64,000 nt of DNA. Source: an uncultured Dokdonia sp. (GTDB lineage Bacteria > Bacteroidota > Bacteroidia > Flavobacteriales > Flavobacteriaceae). Within the stretch, counting starts at the first letter, position 1; every line of letters starts with the position of its first letter. A program made the translations under genes and the position numbers. The stretch covers positions 1 to 64,000 of the forward strand of contig NZ_CANLNH010000017.1 of NCBI RefSeq assembly GCF_947492535.1, read 5' to 3'. Under the pieces are notes generated by a model. The model did no database searches, was not told where the DNA came from, and saw only the letters and a list, made by a program, of their open reading frames with translations. Shown here piece after piece: positions 53,239-61,794 of the stretch.

Positions 53239-54870
53239 ATGGCACAAGTAATAAATATGCCGCGACTTAGCGACACGATGGAAGAAGGTACTGTTGCTAC
53301 TTGGCTCAAAAAAGTAGGTGATACTATCGCTGAAGGGGATATCCTAGCAGAAATAGAAACTGATAAAGCAACAATGGAGTTTGAGTCATTTTATGATGGA
53401 ACATTACTTCATATAGGAATTCAAGAAGGAGAAACGGCGCAAGTAGATAAATTGCTAGCCATTATAGGTGATGAGGGAGAAGATATTTCTGCATTATTAA
53501 ATGGAACAGCTGAAGCTCCTGTAAAAGAAGAAACAGTAGAAACTCTTGCTGAAGCTACAATAGAAGAAACGACTACAGAAGCAGTAGCAATTCCTGATGG
53601 AGTTGTCGTAGTAACCATGCCAAGACTTTCTGATACGATGGAAGAAGGTACGGTAGCGACATGGCTTAAAGGAGTTGGTGACACTGTAGAAGAAGGAGAT
53701 ATCCTAGCAGAAATAGAGACTGATAAAGCAACAATGGAGTTTGAGTCTTTTAATGAAGGAACTTTATTATACATAGGACTTGAAGAAGGTGCTACTGCAA
53801 AAGTAGATGCCCTTCTAGCAGTATTAGGACCAAAAGGAACAGATGTTTCTGGAGTAGTTGCCAATTTTAAATCTGGATCAACAACACCAAAAGCAGTTGC
53901 TGAAACTCCTAAAAAAGAAGCTCCTAAAAAAGAGGAACCTAAGAAGGAAACTCCAAAAGTAGAAGCCCCAAAAGCAAGCTCTTCAACAAATACAACAGCT
54001 ACTTCAAATGGTGGACGCATATTTGCTTCCCCACTTGCAAAGAAAATAGCAGAAGAGAAAGGAATCAATTTAGCACACGTAAATGGTTCTGGAGAGAATG
54101 GTCGTATTGTAAAAGCAGATGTAGAAAACTATACGCCAAGCACAGCGAGCGCAGGAGCTAGTGTACAACCATTTGTTGCAACAGGAGAGGAAAGTTTTGA
54201 AGAAGTGCCAAACTCACAAATGCGTAAAGCCATTGCAAGAGCACTTTCAAATTCTAAATTCTCTGCACCACATTATTACTTAAATGTGGAATTCAATATG
54301 GAAAATGCAATCGCATTTAGAAAGCAGTTTAATCAATTGCCAGATACAAAAATATCATATAATGATATGATTGTAAAGGCAACAGCTATCGCTTTAAAGA
54401 AACACCCTCAAGTAAATTCTCAATGGTTTGATGATAAGATGAAACTAAATCATCATGTGCATATTGGTGTTGCAGTTGCAGTTCCTGATGGGTTAGTAGT
54501 ACCTGTAGTTAATTTTGCAAATGAAAAGTCATTACCGCAAATTAACGCTGAGGTAAAAGAACTTGCAGGAAAATCTCGTAATAAAAAGTTAACCATGCAA
54601 GAAATGGAAGGAAGTACATTTACAATTTCAAATCTTGGAATGTTTGGTATTACCGATTTTACATCTATAATCAATCAGCCTAATTCAGCGATCTTATCTG
54701 TAGGTGCTATCGTAGAAAAACCAGTGGTGAAAGATGGACATGTTGTTCCTGGTCATACTATGAAGCTTACCATGGCATGTGATCACCGTACCGTAGATGG
54801 TGCGACGGGCGCACAATTCTTACAAACACTAAAAATGTATATTGAAAATCCAGTATTAATGCTTGCATAA
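53239..54870 (+). CDS. pdhC: Dihydrolipoamide acetyltransferase E2 with two lipoyl domains (543 aa)
   Basis: Two near-identical lipoyl domains lie at about residues 1-80 and 125-205, each with the lipoylated lysine in ETDKATMEFES. A Lys/Pro/Glu-rich linker with KKEAPKKEEPKKETPK repeats follows, then the E3-binding domain (ASPLAKKIAEEKGINLAHV, about 255-295), then the catalytic domain ending with DHRTVDGATGAQFLQTL. It passes the acetyl group to CoA. The DNA of the two lipoyl parts is also very similar, implying recent duplication or gene conversion. Confidence 0.95.
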   Translation: MAQVINMPRLSDTMEEGTVATWLKKVGDTIAEGDILAEIETDKATMEFESFYDGTLLHIGIQEGETAQVDKLLAIIGDEGEDISALLNGTAEAPVKEETVETLAEATIEETTTEAVAIPDGVVVVTMPRLSDTMEEGTVATWLKGVGDTVEEGDILAEIETDKATMEFESFNEGTLLYIGLEEGATAKVDALLAVLGPKGTDVSGVVANFKSGSTTPKAVAETPKKEAPKKEEPKKETPKVEAPKASSSTNTTATSNGGRIFASPLAKKIAEEKGINLAHVNGSGENGRIVKADVENYTPSTASAGASVQPFVATGEESFEEVPNSQMRKAIARALSNSKFSAPHYYLNVEFNMENAIAFRKQFNQLPDTKISYNDMIVKATAIALKKHPQVNSQWFDDKMKLNHHVHIGVAVAVPDGLVVPVVNFANEKSLPQINAEVKELAGKSRNKKLTMQEMEGSTFTISNLGMFGITDFTSIINQPNSAILSVGAIVEKPVVKDGHVVPGHTMKLTMACDHRTVDGATGAQFLQTLKMYIENPVLMLA

Positions 54871-54895
54871 TGCTTTTAATATACTTTTACCATAT

Positions 54896-54925
54896 AAAAC
54901 CCGTCTTTAAAGATGGGTTTTTTTA
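54896..54925 (+). terminator. Terminator after pdhC
   Basis: AAAACCCGTCTTT pairs with AAAGATGGGTTTT (one G-T pair), followed by seven T. The upstream in-frame start of the next gene lies inside it, so that start is not used. Confidence 0.85.
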
Positions 54926-54936
54926 TCTTTAAACCT

Positions 54937-55977
54937 ATGAGGAAACTATTTTTTTATCTAGTATTAGGAAGCTTAATTATTTCATGCGGAACTGCATTAC
55001 AACCCGTAAATGAATCTAATGTTCCTCCGCCACCGCCACCGCCACCAGTATCAATACCAGATACGCCTAAGCCAGATCCTACAAAAGATCAGGTGACTAT
55101 GGTTTTTCCTAACATTAGTAACATGACTTCTGTAAAGAAATCTATTGAGTTTCTTGCAGCAGATGAATTACAGGGAAGAAATACAGGAAGTCCGGGCATA
55201 GAAATCGCTGCTCAATTTATAGAAGCACGCTTTAAAAATGCGGGTGTTGCTCCTTATTTTGATACCTATAGAGATAATTTTTCAGCAAAAGGAGAAGATG
55301 CTTTTAATATCGTAGGAGTAGTAGAAGGAAATGATCCAACCCTTAAAAATGAAATTATTATCATAGGAGCACATTACGATCATATAGGAAATGGAAAACC
55401 TGTAGGTGATGATGTGATTGCAAATGGAGCTAATGATAATGCAGCAGGTACTACAGCTGTGTTGACACTTGCGGATCATTTCGCGAAAGCGAAAACCAAT
55501 AAAAGAACCATCATTTTCACATTATATTCTGCTGAAGAAAAAGGATTGTTAGGGTCAAAGCATCTAGCAAAAAAACTTAAAAAACAGAATATCACGCCGT
55601 ATGTGATGTTTAATATAGAAATGATTGGAGTTCCTATGAAAGACAAAGATCACTTAGTGTATATTTCTGGGTATGATCTTTCAAATATGCCTGCAAAGTT
55701 TAATGAATATGCAGGAGAAAAAGTGATAGGTTTCTTACCTAAAGCTAAAGAGTTTAATCTTTTTAGACGTAGTGATAATTACCCATTCTATCAAGAGTTT
55801 GGGATACCAGCACACACGATTTCTTCGTTTGATTTCACCAACTTTGATCATTATCATGGCGTAGGTGATGAGGCAGATAAAATGGATATTTCGTTTATGG
55901 AAAATGTGATACAAAAACTGATTCCGGGTCTAGAACGTATGGCAAATACGGCAGCACAGGAGATTAAAATGAATTAA
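54937..55977 (+). CDS. M28-family zinc aminopeptidase, lipoprotein (346 aa)
   Basis: I chose ATG 54937 because it gives a lipobox with Cys17 (IISCGTALQ). The earlier frame start lies in the terminator hairpin. A proline run (PPPPPPPP) precedes the peptidase domain. Zinc ligands appear in IIGAHYDHIG and GANDNAAGTTAVL, with YSAEEKGLLGS carrying the catalytic Glu pair and a later NFDHYHGVGDEAD block. An exported di-zinc peptidase anchored in the outer layer. The sequence ADHFAKAKT overlaps a partial copy of the iterated palindrome. Confidence 0.9.
   Translation: MRKLFFYLVLGSLIISCGTALQPVNESNVPPPPPPPPVSIPDTPKPDPTKDQVTMVFPNISNMTSVKKSIEFLAADELQGRNTGSPGIEIAAQFIEARFKNAGVAPYFDTYRDNFSAKGEDAFNIVGVVEGNDPTLKNEIIIIGAHYDHIGNGKPVGDDVIANGANDNAAGTTAVLTLADHFAKAKTNKRTIIFTLYSAEEKGLLGSKHLAKKLKKQNITPYVMFNIEMIGVPMKDKDHLVYISGYDLSNMPAKFNEYAGEKVIGFLPKAKEFNLFRRSDNYPFYQEFGIPAHTISSFDFTNFDHYHGVGDEADKMDISFMENVIQKLIPGLERMANTAAQEIKMN
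55479..55491. repeat. Partial iterated palindrome inside the M28 peptidase gene
   Basis: TTTCGCGAAAGCG, one arm shorter than the full element, translated as Phe-Ala-Lys-Ala. Confidence 0.7.
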
Positions 55978-56023
55978 TGGACATTTATAGATATAACGGA
56001 TTGAGATATCCGTCTACACGGAT

Positions 56024-56704
56024 ATGAAAAGAATTATAGTTACAGGAACCAGTAGGGGAATAGGATATGAATTAGTTCAAATATTAGCCAATCAAGGGCA
56101 TCAGGTTCTTGCGCTTTCGCGAAATGAGACTCCGTGTAAACTCCTAAATAAACAGAATATTACAGCATTCTCTTTTGACATCACACAAGCGAGTCATTTT
56201 GAAAAAGTCATTGATTTTATAGAAAGTGATTGGGAAGGCGTTGATATATTGATTAATAATGCAGGTGCATTGCTTAATAAACCTTTTGCCGAAACGACTA
56301 TGGAAGCGTTTGAAGCGGTCTATAAAGTAAATGTATTTGGTGTGGCAGAATTGACGCGTGTGGTACTTCCATATATGAAAGAAGGAGCTCATGTAGTGAC
56401 GGTGAGTAGTATGGGAGGTGTGCAAGGAAGTATGAAGTTTCCTGGACTTTCAGCTTATAGTTCTAGTAAAGGGGCTGTTATTACATGGAGCGAACTCCTC
56501 GCTGAAGAATATAAGGAGCAACAAATAGCATTTAATGTAGTGGCTTTAGGTGCTGTGCAAACTGAAATGCTAGAAGAAGCATTTCCCGGCTATCAAGCGC
56601 CACTTACGGCTGAAGAAATGGCTGAATACCTAGCTGATTTTTCTTTGACAGGAAATAAATTTTATAACGGAAAGTTATTACAAGTTTCTGCAAGTACGCC
56701 GTAA
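56024..56704 (+). CDS. Short-chain dehydrogenase/reductase (226 aa)
   Basis: Classic SDR signatures: cofactor loop TGTSRGIG at residues 7-14, NNAG at 78-81, and catalytic Tyr145 and Lys149 in AYSSSKG, with a Ser near VVTVSSMGG. Cytoplasmic. Substrate cannot be predicted. It contains part of the iterated palindrome (56112-56124) in a different frame, read as ALSRN. Confidence 0.88.
   Translation: MKRIIVTGTSRGIGYELVQILANQGHQVLALSRNETPCKLLNKQNITAFSFDITQASHFEKVIDFIESDWEGVDILINNAGALLNKPFAETTMEAFEAVYKVNVFGVAELTRVVLPYMKEGAHVVTVSSMGGVQGSMKFPGLSAYSSSKGAVITWSELLAEEYKEQQIAFNVVALGAVQTEMLEEAFPGYQAPLTAEEMAEYLADFSLTGNKFYNGKLLQVSASTP
56112..56124. repeat. Partial iterated palindrome inside the SDR gene
   Basis: CGCTTTCGCGAAA, missing the last arm bases. 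Read in a different frame than the other genic copies (Leu-Ser-Arg). Confidence 0.6.
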
Positions 56705-56717
56705 AACTCTTGTTAAT

Positions 56718-57485
56718 ATGGGACAAGAGTTATATATGATTGCATTAGACACGAAGAAAATTCAAGAAAACTTGGCTCCTTTTATTGATAAAAAGATCGA
56801 GTCGCATCTTAAAAGATTTTTGAAAGAGTATTGGTATAAGGTGTCTAAAGAGGTATTGCTTGATAAAGTAATTGATAATCCAAATGCATTTACAATTCTT
56901 GAAGTAGAATGTCTATATTTTTGGTTAGATGATTTACATGATACATTATATAGAAGCTATCAGAATAGAATACGTAAAATTCGAAAAACGGGTAGTATTA
57001 GGGCAGATGTTTTAAAAATGAATAAATTAAAGTTTTTAAAGCATTATGGTGTTAATTTATTTTTTGAAATACCTTCAAAAACGCCTGTCAGAGCTTTTTT
57101 AGAAATCTTCCACGATTATTTCTGGAACTATGAAAAGAAAATATTTTTTTTTGAAGACATAGATGATTTAAATAAAATGGAAATCTGTTTGATAAAAGAC
57201 TTACATCATTTTTCTAATTATTTTCTAGCTTATTGCGGTCAGATAGTTATTCATTTTGGGGATGATGAAGATGATAAGAAAGAAGCGAAAAACATTTTAG
57301 AGGACATAAAACTAATAGATCTATATACTTATAAACGTGCTGTAGAGGATACTAGTCATTTGATGAATACCACAGATGAAGGGTTCAAATATTCATTAAT
57401 ACAACTGTTTTATTATGCGCAAGGTTTTGAAAAAGAAATTGTGAACTTGCCAATAAATACAAGGGTTTGGAATTTCCATACCTAG
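56718..57485 (+). CDS. Unknown soluble protein (255 aa)
   Basis: No signal peptide or membrane segment. It is mostly helical and charged, with many Tyr and Phe and an acidic DDEDDKKEAKN stretch near residue 195. No motif or family is recognised. An alternative start is the ATG at 56736 (MIALDTKKI). It lies 13 bases after the SDR gene, so cotranscription is possible. Confidence 0.5.
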   Translation: MGQELYMIALDTKKIQENLAPFIDKKIESHLKRFLKEYWYKVSKEVLLDKVIDNPNAFTILEVECLYFWLDDLHDTLYRSYQNRIRKIRKTGSIRADVLKMNKLKFLKHYGVNLFFEIPSKTPVRAFLEIFHDYFWNYEKKIFFFEDIDDLNKMEICLIKDLHHFSNYFLAYCGQIVIHFGDDEDDKKEAKNILEDIKLIDLYTYKRAVEDTSHLMNTTDEGFKYSLIQLFYYAQGFEKEIVNLPINTRVWNFHT

Positions 57486-57522
57486 AAATGGATATAAAAG
57501 AACATAATATATTAAGATATAT

Positions 57523-58020
57523 ATGAAGAAAGAAACGATTATTATCCTAGCAAGTTCCCGTTCTAATGGAGATACCTCAAAAGTAGTAAATCAATTACAA
57601 CAAGTTGTAGATTGTGATGTTGTAGATCTTAATGACTATGAGATTAGTTATTATGATTATGGGCATGCCAATAAAGACGATGATTTCCTGCCTTTAATGA
57701 AACGTATCATTAGTGATTACCAAAACATCATTTTTGCAACACCTGTGTATTGGTATACGATGAGCGGAATCCTAAAAGTGTTTTTTGATAGAATCTCTGA
57801 TCTATTAACCATAGAAAAAGACTTAGGTAGGCAGCTTCGCGGGAAAGGTTTTGGAGCTCTTAGTTGTTGTATGAATGGAAGTGTAGATGAGGAGTTTTGG
57901 CATCCTTTTAAAAAAACAGCTGGTTATTTAGGAATGAATTATATCGGAAACATTCATGTTGATTCTTTAGAAAACATAGATGTACTTAAAGATTTTGGAA
58001 ATAAGATTACTACGCTTTAA
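57523..58020 (+). CDS. NADPH-dependent FMN reductase / flavodoxin-fold protein (165 aa)
   Basis: Rossmann-like flavodoxin layout: IIILASSRSNGDTSKVV forms the phosphate loop, IIFATPVYWYTMSGILKVFF is the family second block, and FDRISDL follows. It probably reduces FMN or a quinone or nitro substrate with NAD(P)H. Cytoplasmic and monocistronic; a bidirectional hairpin follows. Confidence 0.85.
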   Translation: MKKETIIILASSRSNGDTSKVVNQLQQVVDCDVVDLNDYEISYYDYGHANKDDDFLPLMKRIISDYQNIIFATPVYWYTMSGILKVFFDRISDLLTIEKDLGRQLRGKGFGALSCCMNGSVDEEFWHPFKKTAGYLGMNYIGNIHVDSLENIDVLKDFGNKITTL

Positions 58021-58027
58021 AATATAA

Positions 58028-58061
58028 AAAGTCATCTAGAAACTTATTTCTAGATGACTTT
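58028..58061. terminator. Bidirectional terminator between reductase gene and peptide genes
   Basis: AAAGTCATCTAGAAA and TTTCTAGATGACTTT form a perfect 15-bp stem around CTTA, with T-tracts on both strands. It ends both the plus-strand reductase gene and the minus-strand peptide gene at 58083. Confidence 0.85.
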
Positions 58062-58082
58062 AAATTTCAAAAAATATTTTTA

Positions 58083-58292
58083 TTAGAATCTACAGAAATT
58101 TTCTAAAAATACTTGTCCGTTTACTTCAAAAGAAATACCGCACCCTGAACTACAGAATGGGCAATCACTATCGCTGGAACAATCTATAAGTTGGGCTTGA
58201 CAGCCGCCTCCCCAGAATCCTCCTTTAATTTCTTTTTGTTCGGTGTTTGAAAGTGTTCTAACACCTTTTAGATTTAATGTTTTCTTTAGCAT
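58083..58292 (-). CDS. Double-glycine leader, six-cysteine peptide (69 aa)
   Basis: The leader MLKKTLNLKGVRTLSNTEQK ends EIKGG, a bacteriocin-type double-glycine leader of the Bacteroidetes natural-product precursor type. The remaining about 44 residues hold six cysteines in the pattern C-x6-C-x5-C-x2-C-x3-C-x15-C, consistent with a disulfide-knotted core. The peptide is encoded beside a close paralogue with the same cysteine count. No transporter or modification gene is visible nearby. Role as bacteriocin or signal is inferred. Confidence 0.75.
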   Translation of the reverse strand: MLKKTLNLKGVRTLSNTEQKEIKGGFWGGGCQAQLIDCSSDSDCPFCSSGCGISFEVNGQVFLENFCRF

Positions 58293-58320
58293 GAGATATG
58301 TTTAAATGATTAGAACATGT

Positions 58321-58530
58321 TTAATTAAATTGACATACATCAAAAAACTCTATAGGCCCTTGTGGGGTGTTTACTGTAATTCCACAACTACGACCACAAG
58401 GACAGTCATTGTCATCATAGCATTGAACAAGTTGAGGTTGACAACCTCCCCAATATCCTCCTTTAATTTCTTTTTGTTCGGCGTTTGATAATGTTCTAAC
58501 ACCTTTTAAATCTAATGTTTTCTTCAGCAT
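58321..58530 (-). CDS. Double-glycine leader, six-cysteine peptide, paralogue (69 aa)
   Basis: I chose ATG 58530 (MLKKTLDLKGVRTLSNAEQK), which aligns exactly with the neighbouring precursor. An earlier start at 58569 adds 13 residues that do not match it. The leader ends EIKGG. The core has six Cys in the pattern C-x6-C-x5-C-x1-C-x3-C-x16-C. Leader identity is far higher than core identity, typical of exported peptide families. It is 28 bases upstream of the other copy, so the pair is probably cotranscribed. Confidence 0.75.
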   Translation of the reverse strand: MLKKTLDLKGVRTLSNAEQKEIKGGYWGGCQPQLVQCYDDNDCPCGRSCGITVNTPQGPIEFFDVCQFN

Positions 58531-58615
58531 AATAAGATTTTTATAAGTTACTATTAATATCCCTTTCAAGATACATTCTTTTTGTTTGTAAAACTCTTAT
58601 TTGTAAATAGTTAAA

Positions 58616-58639
58616 TCCCTATTTTGTTTAAAATAGGGA
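58616..58639. terminator. Terminator-like hairpin
   Basis: TCCCTATTTT and AAAATAGGGA pair around GTTT. It lies 20 bases beyond the stop of the minus-strand lipoprotein gene at 58659. Confidence 0.65.
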
Positions 58640-58658
58640 AGTGGTTTTTAAGAGAAAA

Positions 58659-59102
58659 TTATTCTTTATATTCCTTTAAAACTATTTTAGAAGTAGTGAT
58701 TTCTTCTCCATCTAACAGCACTTTAGTACGCTTTATAGTTACAATGATGGTATCCTGTTTATTACCGTCATATGTGATAACCGTTTGTATGTCTGTAGAA
58801 TTTTCATTTTCAAAAATAATGGCGTCTAATAAGGTAATGTCTTGTATAGTTTCTTGATAGTTTAATTTTAATGATGTAGTCGTGTCAATAAGTTGCTTAA
58901 AATTAGGGTATTGCAGCTGAAGTTTCTGAGTGTCAATATGATCTTGTATTTTTTCTTCAATTAAGATTTTGTAAGCATTTTCTAAAGAAATAGTAGTAGG
59001 TGCTTTTTCTATAGTAATACTATCGTTAGATGGTGCAAACTCTTTTCTATTAGAACACCCTAACACCACGCACATACATATAAAGAGAAGTACTTTATTC
59101 AT
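58659..59102 (-). CDS. Small lipoprotein of unknown function (147 aa)
   Basis: Signal peptide with lipobox Cys16 (VVLGCSNRK). The mature part has a helical charged stretch (YKILIEEKIQDHID) and a beta-rich C-terminus. No recognised domain. The stop of the upstream same-strand gene overlaps its start by 8 bases, so the two are cotranscribed and probably function together. Confidence 0.55.
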   Translation of the reverse strand: MNKVLLFICMCVVLGCSNRKEFAPSNDSITIEKAPTTISLENAYKILIEEKIQDHIDTQKLQLQYPNFKQLIDTTTSLKLNYQETIQDITLLDAIIFENENSTDIQTVITYDGNKQDTIIVTIKRTKVLLDGEEITTSKIVLKEYKE

Positions 59103-59892
59103 AGTTAGTTCTAAATTTAAGTTTTACAATTTTGCCCCCTTGTCGCTTTGATTCTATAATTTCAAAACCTTGTAAGCTTTGAGTAGGTGTAGTGAGCTTG
59201 TTTATAAGCTCTTCCTTGGTATACATCTCAATACCTACATCATAGGGAAGTACTTTTATGAGAATGGCGTTTTCTGCAATCAACTGTTGTAATTGTTGTT
59301 TCCGTTTTTTCCAATCATTTAGGTTATTATTTGCATAAAAATGTAACATCAAACTATAGTCATCAGTATGTAAAGGAATATCTTCAGAAATGGAGGTGTC
59401 TATATACCTTTTGATCGTATCTGTTTTATGATATGGAGATTGCACTACAAATTGTATATAGTCAGCTTTTGTTTTCCAAGAGAAACAGCCTAGGCTATCA
59501 CTTTTTATATAGGTGGGTGATTGATCATTATTTAAAATGGTAATATCTAAAGGAATAGTATTGATATAAGCACCTCTATCTGTATCTATAAAACAGAAAT
59601 GAAACGTGTTCTCTGATTTGAAATAGGCGCTCATCAACACTAGAATAGTAATGAAAAGTGTGAGTCCAATACCTATATATTTATATAAAGATGTAGTTTT
59701 CTTTTTCTCTTGAGTAGCTATTTTCTGTTCGTTACAGAACACAGACCAAGAGGTAGCTCCTGTATAACGTGATAATAGGTCGAGAACATCGACTCTTGGA
59801 AGTTTTTTGGGTTCATTTTTAAAATACGTATAAAATGATTTTTCACTAATGCTTCCTTTTACGTGAGTGACTAAGTCTTCCTGAAACAGCAC
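59095..59892 (-). CDS. Membrane-anchored protein of unknown function with HTH-like N-terminus (265 aa or longer)
   Basis: One membrane helix near residues 72-90 (GIGLTLFITILVLMSAY) separates a short cytoplasmic part from an exported domain. The called start is GTG at 59892. In frame upstream, back to a stop at 60073-60075, the sequence still reads like protein (KEYILFTALTHAVLTTFRK) and resembles the N-terminus of a Bacteroidetes family, but I see no ATG, GTG or TTG in it. So the true start may be unusual, or the 5' end may be damaged. Confidence 0.5.
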   Translation of the reverse strand: MLFQEDLVTHVKGSISEKSFYTYFKNEPKKLPRVDVLDLLSRYTGATSWSVFCNEQKIATQEKKKTTSLYKYIGIGLTLFITILVLMSAYFKSENTFHFCFIDTDRGAYINTIPLDITILNNDQSPTYIKSDSLGCFSWKTKADYIQFVVQSPYHKTDTIKRYIDTSISEDIPLHTDDYSLMLHFYANNNLNDWKKRKQQLQQLIAENAILIKVLPYDVGIEMYTKEELINKLTTPTQSLQGFEIIESKRQGGKIVKLKFRTNYE

Positions 59893-60133
59893 TATATCCT
59901 GTCCTTTCCAAGAAGCAATAGGGGTGTCTATAGCAGGATGATGTTTCCTAAAAGTGGTTAGAACTGCATGCGTTAATGCAGTAAATAATATGTATTCTTT
60001 TTTGGTGATAAAATTCTTATTTACAGTTATTTGTGTGTTTGTAAAACGATTTACAAACCTTTTACAAGCGTCTTACAATGCATGGCTTGATTTAGATTTT
60101 ATGTTTGACTTCAGTAATCAATAATTAAAAAAT

Positions 60134-60994
60134 ATGAAGACACAAACATCAATTTTAAAGGTACTATTTCTTTTTATAGTTTCATCATTTTTATATACTT
60201 CGTGTAGCAAGCATAAAAGTGATGCTGCTTTTGAAGCTATAGCTGTAGAGCGCACTGGGGAAACTGAAATGTTCAAATCTGTTGGGACAAATGAAGTGGA
60301 AAGTTCTAAATCAAAAGCTGCAACATCAACAGTAAAAATTATCAAAAATGCGACGCTTAGAATGGAAGTAGACGATGTTCTATTAGCTACTCGTATAGCA
60401 CGTGACTATGCAAGATATTATGAAGGCTATGTTTCTGATGAACGAATGAATACAAATGCATATCGTAAAGAAAACAGATTTACCATACGAATACCACAAT
60501 CTTATTTTGATGATCTATTAGATAGTATAAGTACGCTTTCAAAAACAATAGAAACAAAAAGTATTACCACGGTAGATGTTACTGAAGAATACGTAGATAT
60601 TCAAAGTAGATTAAAAACGAAAAAAGAGGTGAAAGATCGATATGAATCTATATTGAGAGGAAAAGCTAAAACCGTAGAAGAAGTACTTCAGGCTGAAGAA
60701 AAAATACGAATTCTTCAAGAAGAGATAGAATCAGCAGAAGGGAGATTGCGTTATATGTCTAATAAGATAAGTTATAGTACGATACAAGTTGATGTGTATC
60801 AGGAACTCCCTGCTGTAGAGCTCCCCGCAGATAACGGACCATCATTTTTAAGTGAGATAAAAGAGAGTTTACGTTTTGGACTTTCAATATTGGAAGTGCT
60901 TGTTTTAGTGTTGTTTCGTATCTGGCCTTTGATACTTATTTGTATAGGGATTTTTATAGTATATCGCATAAGAAAAAACAAAGATTTAAAATAA
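60134..60994 (+). CDS. DUF4349 lipoprotein (286 aa)
   Basis: Lipobox Cys24 (SSFLYTSCSKHK). The DUF4349 domain spans about 70-230 and shows VSDERMNTNAYRKENRFTIR and a coiled-coil stretch rich in Glu and Lys around 150-190 (KTKKEVKDRYESILRG). A C-terminal membrane helix (LVLVLFRIWPLILICIGIFI) is followed by a basic tail. An envelope protein, function not established for the family. Confidence 0.75.
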   Translation: MKTQTSILKVLFLFIVSSFLYTSCSKHKSDAAFEAIAVERTGETEMFKSVGTNEVESSKSKAATSTVKIIKNATLRMEVDDVLLATRIARDYARYYEGYVSDERMNTNAYRKENRFTIRIPQSYFDDLLDSISTLSKTIETKSITTVDVTEEYVDIQSRLKTKKEVKDRYESILRGKAKTVEEVLQAEEKIRILQEEIESAEGRLRYMSNKISYSTIQVDVYQELPAVELPADNGPSFLSEIKESLRFGLSILEVLVLVLFRIWPLILICIGIFIVYRIRKNKDLK

Positions 60995-61047
60995 AAGAGC
61001 TAAATGTTGAAATTAGAAATCTTAATAATTACAGTATGAAATTCTAG

Positions 61048-61068
61048 ATCCCGCTTAAAAAGCGGGAT
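61048..61068. terminator. Terminator after the DUF4349 gene
   Basis: ATCCCGCTT pairs with AAGCGGGAT around AAA, followed by TTG and TTT-rich sequence. Confidence 0.7.
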
Positions 61069-61190
61069 TTGTTTAACTACTTATTTTGAATTCATCCTTA
61101 ACTTTTTAAAATAGAATTTCACTAATAAAATGAAACACTTTTAGTACTTGTCAGACATATAGAATATTCTTACTTTAGAAGAAGATTCCT

Positions 61191-61787
61191 ATGGTAGAAA
61201 TACTTACTAAATATATTCCAGAACGTGCCGTACAACCTGCTTTTGAGCTTATCAAAACACATGGGGTGTATTTGAAAATTGTAAATGAACGTATTACACG
61301 ACATGGAGATTATAGGAGAATGCCCGACGGCCAACATCAAATTACAGTAAATGTAAGTCTTAATAAATATCGATTTTTAATGACACTTATTCATGAGATA
61401 GCTCATTTGGTAGCTTTTGAAAAGTATGGACGTTTTATAAAGCCACATGGTAAGGAGTGGAAACAAACCTTTCAATTATTGATGTTACCATTTATTAGGC
61501 CTGATGTTTTTCCACAAGAAGTGTTGCCATATATAGCGCGTCATTTTAAAAACCCTAAAGCGAGTAGTGATACAGATGCACACTTGTCTGTAGCACTTAA
61601 AAAGTATGATCCGCCCACTGATAAAAATTATATCTTTGAGATTCCACCAGGGTCTAGGTTTAGAATTTATAATGGTAAAATTTTTAGAAAAGGGAATAAG
61701 CGTGTAAAACGCTATGAATGTGTAGAATTAGCTACGGGAAAGGTGTACTTATTTCAGCCTAATGCTGAGATTGAACAATTGGATTAA
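61191..61787 (+). CDS. SprT-like zinc metalloprotease domain protein (198 aa)
   Basis: HEIAH at residues 68-72 in LIHEIAHLVAFEKYG gives the HExxH zinc motif, followed by a second His-containing block (HGKEWKQTFQLLM) typical of SprT. The C-terminal third (PPGSRFRIYNGKIFRKG) has a KRVKRYECVELATGKVYLF strand region without the usual CxxC zinc pair. Cytoplasmic. The next gene starts 8 bases after its stop. Confidence 0.85.
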   Translation: MVEILTKYIPERAVQPAFELIKTHGVYLKIVNERITRHGDYRRMPDGQHQITVNVSLNKYRFLMTLIHEIAHLVAFEKYGRFIKPHGKEWKQTFQLLMLPFIRPDVFPQEVLPYIARHFKNPKASSDTDAHLSVALKKYDPPTDKNYIFEIPPGSRFRIYNGKIFRKGNKRVKRYECVELATGKVYLFQPNAEIEQLD

Positions 61788-61794
61788 GAGAAGT

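Noticed and set aside
54913-54936. Upstream start of the M28 peptidase gene
   Set aside because: It lies in the terminator hairpin after pdhC, and the ATG at 54937 gives a proper lipoprotein signal.
61762-61794. Longer start of manC
   Set aside because: It lies inside the SprT-like gene. ATG 61795 follows that stop and begins just before the nucleotidyltransferase signature.
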